Shown here piece after piece: positions 5,477 to 8,472 of a DNA stretch of 8,472 bases (its first letter is position 1; every line of letters begins with the position of its first letter). This DNA is from Microbacteriaceae bacterium (lineage in GTDB: Bacteria > Actinomycetota > Actinomycetes > Actinomycetales > Microbacteriaceae). The position numbers were made by a program, and so were the translations under genes. The stretch spans positions 1 through 8,472 of the forward strand of contig JAGIAU010000059.1 of the NCBI GenBank assembly GCA_017744755.1, written 5' to 3'. The notes beneath the pieces are model-generated. The model worked only from the letters and a program-made list of their open reading frames with translations, was not told where the DNA came from and did no database searches.

Positions 5477-5905
5477 ATGGCAGCGAAGGACGGCGGCGCG
5501 TTCAGCGCCGAGGAGAAGGCCGCGATGAAGGCGGCCGCGGCGGAGCGCAAGGCGCAGCAGACCGCGGCGGACGGCCTCGCCGCGCTCGAGGCGGCGATCG
5601 ACAAGATGACGGGCTCGGACCGCGTCATCGGCGAGCGGCTCGACGCGATCATCCGCGCCGCGGCGCCCGGCCTCGCGCCGAAGACGTTCTACGGCATGCC
5701 CGCGTACGCGGACGCGAAGGGCAAGGTCGTCGTGTTCTTCCAGGAGGCCGCGAAGTTCAAGTCGCGGTACCTGACCCTCGGCTTCCAGGACGCGGCGCAG
5801 CTCGACGACGGCGAGATGTGGCCGACCTCGTTCGCCGTCACGGAGATCACCCCCGCCGTCGAGGCCCGGATCGCGGAGCTCGTGCGGAGGGCCGCCGGCC
5901 TCTGA
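5477..5905 (+). CDS. DUF1801-family protein (YdhG/iron-chaperone-like fold)
   Basis: A 142-aa cytoplasmic protein of unknown function. The first 35 residues are Ala/Lys/Glu-rich and probably helical. The DUF1801-like core covers about residues 45-140: an RLDAIIRAAAPGLAPKTFYGMPAYA segment, a KVVVFFQEAAKFKSRYLTLGF segment and a C-terminal helix VEARIAELVRRA. This fold is shared with proteins loosely labelled iron chaperones and with the YjbR/CyaY superfamily, but no metal-binding motif is evident here. GGAAGGGA (5461-5468), 8 bases before the ATG, is a strong ribosome binding site, in contrast to the leaderless neighbours. It lies 31 bases after the VOC gene and probably shares its transcript. 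The gene is likely the last in the AraC-VOC-DUF1801 cassette, because a new -10-like element appears before the next gene. Confidence 0.82.
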   Translation: MAAKDGGAFSAEEKAAMKAAAAERKAQQTAADGLAALEAAIDKMTGSDRVIGERLDAIIRAAAPGLAPKTFYGMPAYADAKGKVVVFFQEAAKFKSRYLTLGFQDAAQLDDGEMWPTSFAVTEITPAVEARIAELVRRAAGL

Positions 5906-5961
5906 CGCCGTCGTCGGCGGACCGCACCCTGCATTCACAGCCCGGTCGACGGCTTGCGGCG

Positions 5962-5973
5962 TAGGGTCGCGGC
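5962..5973 (+). promoter_or_regulatory. Putative -10 element for leaderless pterin dehydratase gene
   Basis: TAGGGT (5962-5967) ends 6 nt before the ATG at 5974 and no ribosome binding site is present, suggesting a leaderless transcript. A TTCACA at 5934-5939 looks like a -35 box, but the 22-bp spacing is too long to rely on. Confidence 0.38.
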
Positions 5974-6276
5974 ATGGTGGAGCGCATCACGCCGGAGCGG
6001 TTCCTCGAGGCGGACGGCCTCGCGGGCTGGCAGGCCGACGAGGGATCCGCCTGGGCGACCTTCCGCACCGGCGACTTCACGAGCGGAGCGGCGTTCGTCG
6101 GCGCGATCGCGGAGATCGCGGACGAGCTGAACCACCACCCCGACGTCGATCTGCGCTACCCGAGCGTCAAGGTCGTGAGCTCGACGCATTCGGCGGGCGG
6201 CGTCACCGAGCTCGACGTGCTCCTCGCGCAGCGCGTGACGGCTGCGGCGCACGCCCGCGGCTTCGCGATCGACTGA
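5974..6276 (+). CDS. Pterin-4a-carbinolamine dehydratase (4a-hydroxytetrahydrobiopterin dehydratase)
   Basis: Dehydrates 4a-hydroxytetrahydropterin to quinonoid dihydropterin in pterin recycling; cytoplasmic. The 100-aa length is normal for the family. The active-site block is clear: EIADELNHHPDVDLRYPSVKV (residues 47-67), with His54, His55 and Pro56, then STHSAGGVTELD with His72 and Asp81. The first half, ITPERFLEADGLAGWQ...F, is the usual N-terminal strand-helix region. No aromatic amino acid hydroxylase gene is in the window, so the classical partner is missing locally. The gene converges on fdhD with 84 bases between them and lies near a molybdopterin enzyme. Members of this family (COG2154) have been proposed, from genome context, to act in molybdenum-cofactor metabolism, which this neighbourhood fits but does not prove. 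Expression looks monocistronic and leaderless. Confidence 0.92.
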   Translation: MVERITPERFLEADGLAGWQADEGSAWATFRTGDFTSGAAFVGAIAEIADELNHHPDVDLRYPSVKVVSSTHSAGGVTELDVLLAQRVTAAAHARGFAID

Positions 6277-6340
6277 CCGCCGCCGCTTCGCACCGCCTGC
6301 GGGTGCCGCTCGGACGTACTGTCTCGGCGATTCGGCGCCG

Positions 6341-6355
6341 GGCCGGGTCGCGGCC
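6341..6355. terminator. Weak hairpin between convergent pterin dehydratase and fdhD
   Basis: GGCCG (6341-6345) and CGGCC (6351-6355) form a 5-bp stem with a 5-nt loop in the 84-base convergent gap. It is GC-only and could slow polymerase from either side, but there is no T-run and random pairing is easy at this base composition. Confidence 0.2.
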
Positions 6356-6360
6356 GGCCG

Positions 6361-7221
6361 TCAGGCTGACACCGCGACGCGCCGCGAGTGCGTGTAGACG
6401 GAGAACGTCCTCCCGCGCGAGAAGCCCACGAGGGTCAGGCCGGCCGAGTCGGCGAGGTCGCGGCTGAGCGACGACGGCGCGCCCACCGCCGCGAGCACGG
6501 GGATGCCGGCGAGCCGCGCCTTCTGCACGAGCTCGAAGCTCGCCCGCCCCGATACCTGCAGCACCGTGCCGCGCAGCGGCAGCAGGTCCTGGCGGAGGGC
6601 CCAGCCGACCACCTTGTCGACGGCGTTGTGCCGGCCGACGTCCTCGCGGACGCAGAGCGGCTCGCCCGCCGCGGTGAAGAGTCCCGCCGCATGCACGCCG
6701 CCCGTCGCGTCGAAGAGCGTCTGCGCCGCGCGCAGCCGATCGGGCAGCGCGGCGAGCACGGCGGCGTCGACCCGGACCTCGTCCGACTCGAGCGACCAGC
6801 GCGCCTGCTTCTCGATCGCGTCGATCGACTCCGTGCCGCAGATGCCGCAGGCCGAGGTCGTGACGGCGTGCCGCGCGGCGGCGTCGGCGGGCGGGGTCGC
6901 GCCTGCCGTGAGCTGCGCGTTCACGGTGTTGCCGTTCAGGGCGTTCGCCACATGGCCGAGGGAGGCGAGGTGCTCGGGCGAGGTGATGACGCCCTCGCCG
7001 ACGAGGAAGCCGGCGACGAGGTCGAGGTCCTCGCCGGGCGTTCGCATCGTGATCGACCAGGACTGGCCGTCGATGCGGATCTCGAGCGGGTCCTCCACGG
7101 CGATCGGGTCGTCGTCCTCGCGGGCGGAGAACACCCCGGAATCGTCGCGCCGGTACCGCGTCACCGCCTCCGAGCGGACGGCCGCGAGTCCGGCGCCGGA
7201 AACCAGAACCACTTCGGACAT
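6361..7221 (-). CDS. fdhD: Formate dehydrogenase accessory sulfurtransferase FdhD
   Basis: Carries sulfur from a cysteine desulfurase to the molybdenum bis-MGD cofactor of formate-dehydrogenase-type enzymes, which they need for activity; cytoplasmic. The 286 aa are close to the family norm. Family motifs are complete: DPLEIRIDG (44-52), the sulfur-transfer pair in CGICG (Cys125 and Cys128), REDVGRHNAVDKVVG, VSGRASFELVQKA and the C-terminal GLTLVGFSRGRTFSVYTH. The minus-strand ATG at 7219-7221 is preceded by AAGGGG with an 8-base gap, a good ribosome binding site. The open frame runs far upstream of this ATG, but only as antisense to the next gene. It is divergent from the FdhF/YdeP gene with 75 bases between them, so the chaperone and its probable client share a control region. 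Confidence 0.95.
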   Translation of the reverse strand: MSEVVLVSGAGLAAVRSEAVTRYRRDDSGVFSAREDDDPIAVEDPLEIRIDGQSWSITMRTPGEDLDLVAGFLVGEGVITSPEHLASLGHVANALNGNTVNAQLTAGATPPADAAARHAVTTSACGICGTESIDAIEKQARWSLESDEVRVDAAVLAALPDRLRAAQTLFDATGGVHAAGLFTAAGEPLCVREDVGRHNAVDKVVGWALRQDLLPLRGTVLQVSGRASFELVQKARLAGIPVLAAVGAPSSLSRDLADSAGLTLVGFSRGRTFSVYTHSRRVAVSA

Positions 7222-7296
7222 AGTGGTCACCCCTTCGTTTCGTATCATGGTCGCACAGCACTCCGGCGCCGAGGCGGGAGCGCGAGAGGGGCGGAC
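7222..7296. promoter_or_regulatory. Shared upstream region of fdhD and the FdhF/YdeP gene
   Basis: This 75-base divergent gap holds TATCAT (7243-7248), a close match to TATAAT, on the plus strand. Transcription from it would start near 7255 and give a leader of about 40 nt with a GAGAGGGG ribosome binding site. I see no convincing -35 box for either direction, so an activator or an alternative sigma factor may be involved. Because the gap is so short, the two promoters must overlap or lie back to back. Confidence 0.35.
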
Positions 7297-8472
7297 ATGC
7301 CGCGGAAGGCACCGACGACGGGCATCGACGAGACCCGCGTGCGCGTCACGAAGCCGAAGACGCACGCGGTCGGCATCCCCGCCGTCGTGAACGCGCTGCG
7401 CATCGCCGAGGAGCAGATGGGCGTGTCGCGCTCGGCCCGCACGCTCCTCACCATCAACCAGAAGGACGGCTTCGACTGCCCCGGCTGCGCCTGGCCGGAG
7501 GACGACCGGCGCAAGCACCTCGAGTTCTGCGAGAACGGCGCGAAGGCCGTCGCCGAGGAGGCGACGCTGCGGCGCGTCGGGCCTGCGTTCTTCGCGGCGC
7601 ACTCCCTCCAGGACCTCGCCGGGCGCGACGAGTACTGGCTCGGCCAGCAGGGCCGGCTCACGACGCCGATGCTCAAGGACGTCGGCCGGGCCCACTACGA
7701 GCCGATCTCCTGGGACGCCGCGCTCGAGCTCGTCGCCGGCGCGCTGCGCGACCTCGAGCACCCCGACGACGCGGTGTTCTACACGTCCGGCCGCACGTCG
7801 AACGAGGCCGCATTCCTCTACCAGCTCCTCGTCCGCGGCCTCGGGACGAACAACCTCCCCGACTGCTCGAACATGTGCCACGAGTCCTCCGGCTCGGCCC
7901 TCACCGAGACGCTCGGCATCGGCAAGGGCACCGTGTCGATCGAGGACCTGCACGAGGCGGACCTCATCATCGTCGCCGGCCAGAACCCCGGCACGAACCA
8001 CCCCCGCATGCTCACCGCTCTCGAGACGGCGAAGCAGCGCGGCGCGACGATCGTCGCGGTGAACCCCCTCCCCGAGGCGGGCCTCATCCGCTACGAGAAC
8101 CCGCAGACGGTCAAGGGCATGCTCCTCGGCGGCACCGCGATGGCCGACCAGTTCCTGCAGATCCGGCTCGGCGGCGACCAGGCGCTCTTCCAGGCGCTCG
8201 GCCACCTGCTGCTCGACAGCGAGGCGCGGGCGCCGGGGCATGTGCTGGACCGCGCGTTCATCGAGGCGTACACGGACGGCTTCGAGGCCTACGCGGCCGC
8301 CGTCCGCGATCTCGACTGGGCGTCGGTCCTGGAGGCCACCGGCCTGGAGCGCGCGGAGATCGAGGCGGTCGCCGCGAAGCTCCTCGTCTCGAAGAAGACG
8401 ATCGTGTGCTGGGCGATGGGCCTCACGCAGCACAAGCACGCGGTCGCGACCCTCCGCGACGTCGTGAACGTC
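7297..8472 (+). CDS. FdhF/YdeP-family molybdopterin oxidoreductase (3' partial)
   Basis: A molybdenum bis-MGD oxidoreductase, usually annotated as formate dehydrogenase alpha subunit; 392 residues are visible and the frame runs off the right edge. The N-terminal part has DCPGCAWP (Cys61, Cys64) and FCENGAKA (Cys78), characteristic of the YdeP-type group. NMCHESSG places Cys194-His195 where E. coli FdhF has Sec140-His141, so Cys is the likely molybdenum ligand and no selenocysteine is needed. LIIVAGQNPGTNHPRM and TIVAVNPLPE form a cofactor-binding segment. No twin-arginine signal is present, so it should be cytoplasmic. The rest of the cofactor-binding domain, including the counterpart of FdhF Arg333, is expected beyond the window. 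Real substrate is uncertain: few YdeP-type proteins have been shown to oxidise formate. ATG 7297 follows a GAGAGGGG ribosome binding site. It is divergent from fdhD, its probable cofactor-sulfurating partner. Confidence 0.93.
   Translation, partial: MPRKAPTTGIDETRVRVTKPKTHAVGIPAVVNALRIAEEQMGVSRSARTLLTINQKDGFDCPGCAWPEDDRRKHLEFCENGAKAVAEEATLRRVGPAFFAAHSLQDLAGRDEYWLGQQGRLTTPMLKDVGRAHYEPISWDAALELVAGALRDLEHPDDAVFYTSGRTSNEAAFLYQLLVRGLGTNNLPDCSNMCHESSGSALTETLGIGKGTVSIEDLHEADLIIVAGQNPGTNHPRMLTALETAKQRGATIVAVNPLPEAGLIRYENPQTVKGMLLGGTAMADQFLQIRLGGDQALFQALGHLLLDSEARAPGHVLDRAFIEAYTDGFEAYAAAVRDLDWASVLEATGLERAEIEAVAAKLLVSKKTIVCWAMGLTQHKHAVATLRDVVNV

Noticed and set aside
4420..5652. Minus-strand open frame opposite the AraC, VOC and DUF1801 genes
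   Set aside because: It spans three recognisable plus-strand genes and has no family resemblance; a codon-bias artefact.
5906..5919. CGCCG/CGGCG hairpin just after the DUF1801 stop as a terminator
   Set aside because: Only a 5-bp stem with no T-run; such stems are common by chance at this GC content.
5934..5967. TTCACA and TAGGGT as a full promoter for the pterin dehydratase
   Set aside because: The 22-bp spacer is too long for a normal sigma-70 promoter, so only the -10-like element was kept.
7222..8439. Upstream extension of the fdhD frame
   Set aside because: It lies antisense to the clearly conserved FdhF/YdeP gene. FdhD family similarity begins only after the ATG at 7221, which has its own ribosome binding site.
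1..8472. A defence island, prophage, integron, toxin-antitoxin pair or transposon
   Set aside because: No nuclease, recombinase, transposase, phage or toxin-like genes are present. All but one of the genes belong to recognisable families, mostly metabolic or housekeeping.

Overview
The window is very GC-rich (clearly above 65 percent, with G or C in most third codon positions). Gene content, short intergenic gaps and several apparently leaderless starts suggest a high-GC actinobacterium. Protein style resembles Microbacteriaceae (Micrococcales), but that placement is from memory of the families, not a search. There are nine protein genes or gene parts. I see no tRNA, rRNA, CRISPR array, phage or transposase gene. 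Most of it looks like ordinary chromosome.

Layout. Positions 3-359 hold the proline-rich tail of an unidentified protein that enters from the left. Next is a roughly 400-base non-coding stretch with a cluster of short direct and inverted repeats, a likely promoter and a long leader. It leads into a DEAD-box RNA helicase (756-2771) with a repetitive arginine-rich N-terminal arm. Serine acetyltransferase cysE (2803-3342) follows. It converges on a two-domain thiosulfate/3-mercaptopyruvate sulfurtransferase (3503-4423, minus strand), and between the two lies a striking 32-bp inverted repeat. The sulfurtransferase diverges from a short AraC-type regulator (4564-5028). Their 140-base shared upstream region carries four GTGACG hexamers spaced exactly 10 bp apart. 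The regulator is followed closely by a VOC/glyoxalase-fold protein (5038-5445) and a DUF1801 protein (5477-5905), a plausible three-gene cassette. A pterin-4a-carbinolamine dehydratase (5974-6276) converges on fdhD (6361-7221, minus), which diverges from an FdhF/YdeP-type molybdopterin oxidoreductase (7297 to the window end, cut off on the right).

How the genes fit together. Two themes are visible. One is sulfur: CysE makes O-acetylserine for cysteine synthesis, and the neighbouring sulfurtransferase moves sulfane sulfur. The other is molybdenum-pterin chemistry: FdhD sulfurates the cofactor of formate-dehydrogenase-type enzymes, the divergent gene encodes such an enzyme, and the adjacent pterin dehydratase may be linked to pterin handling.

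I did not find a clearly new biological system. The most interesting unexplained structures are non-coding: the 10-bp-phased GTGACG array, the long palindrome at 3346-3437, the repeat cluster at 404-493, and a recurring -10-like hexamer exactly 6 nt before four start codons.
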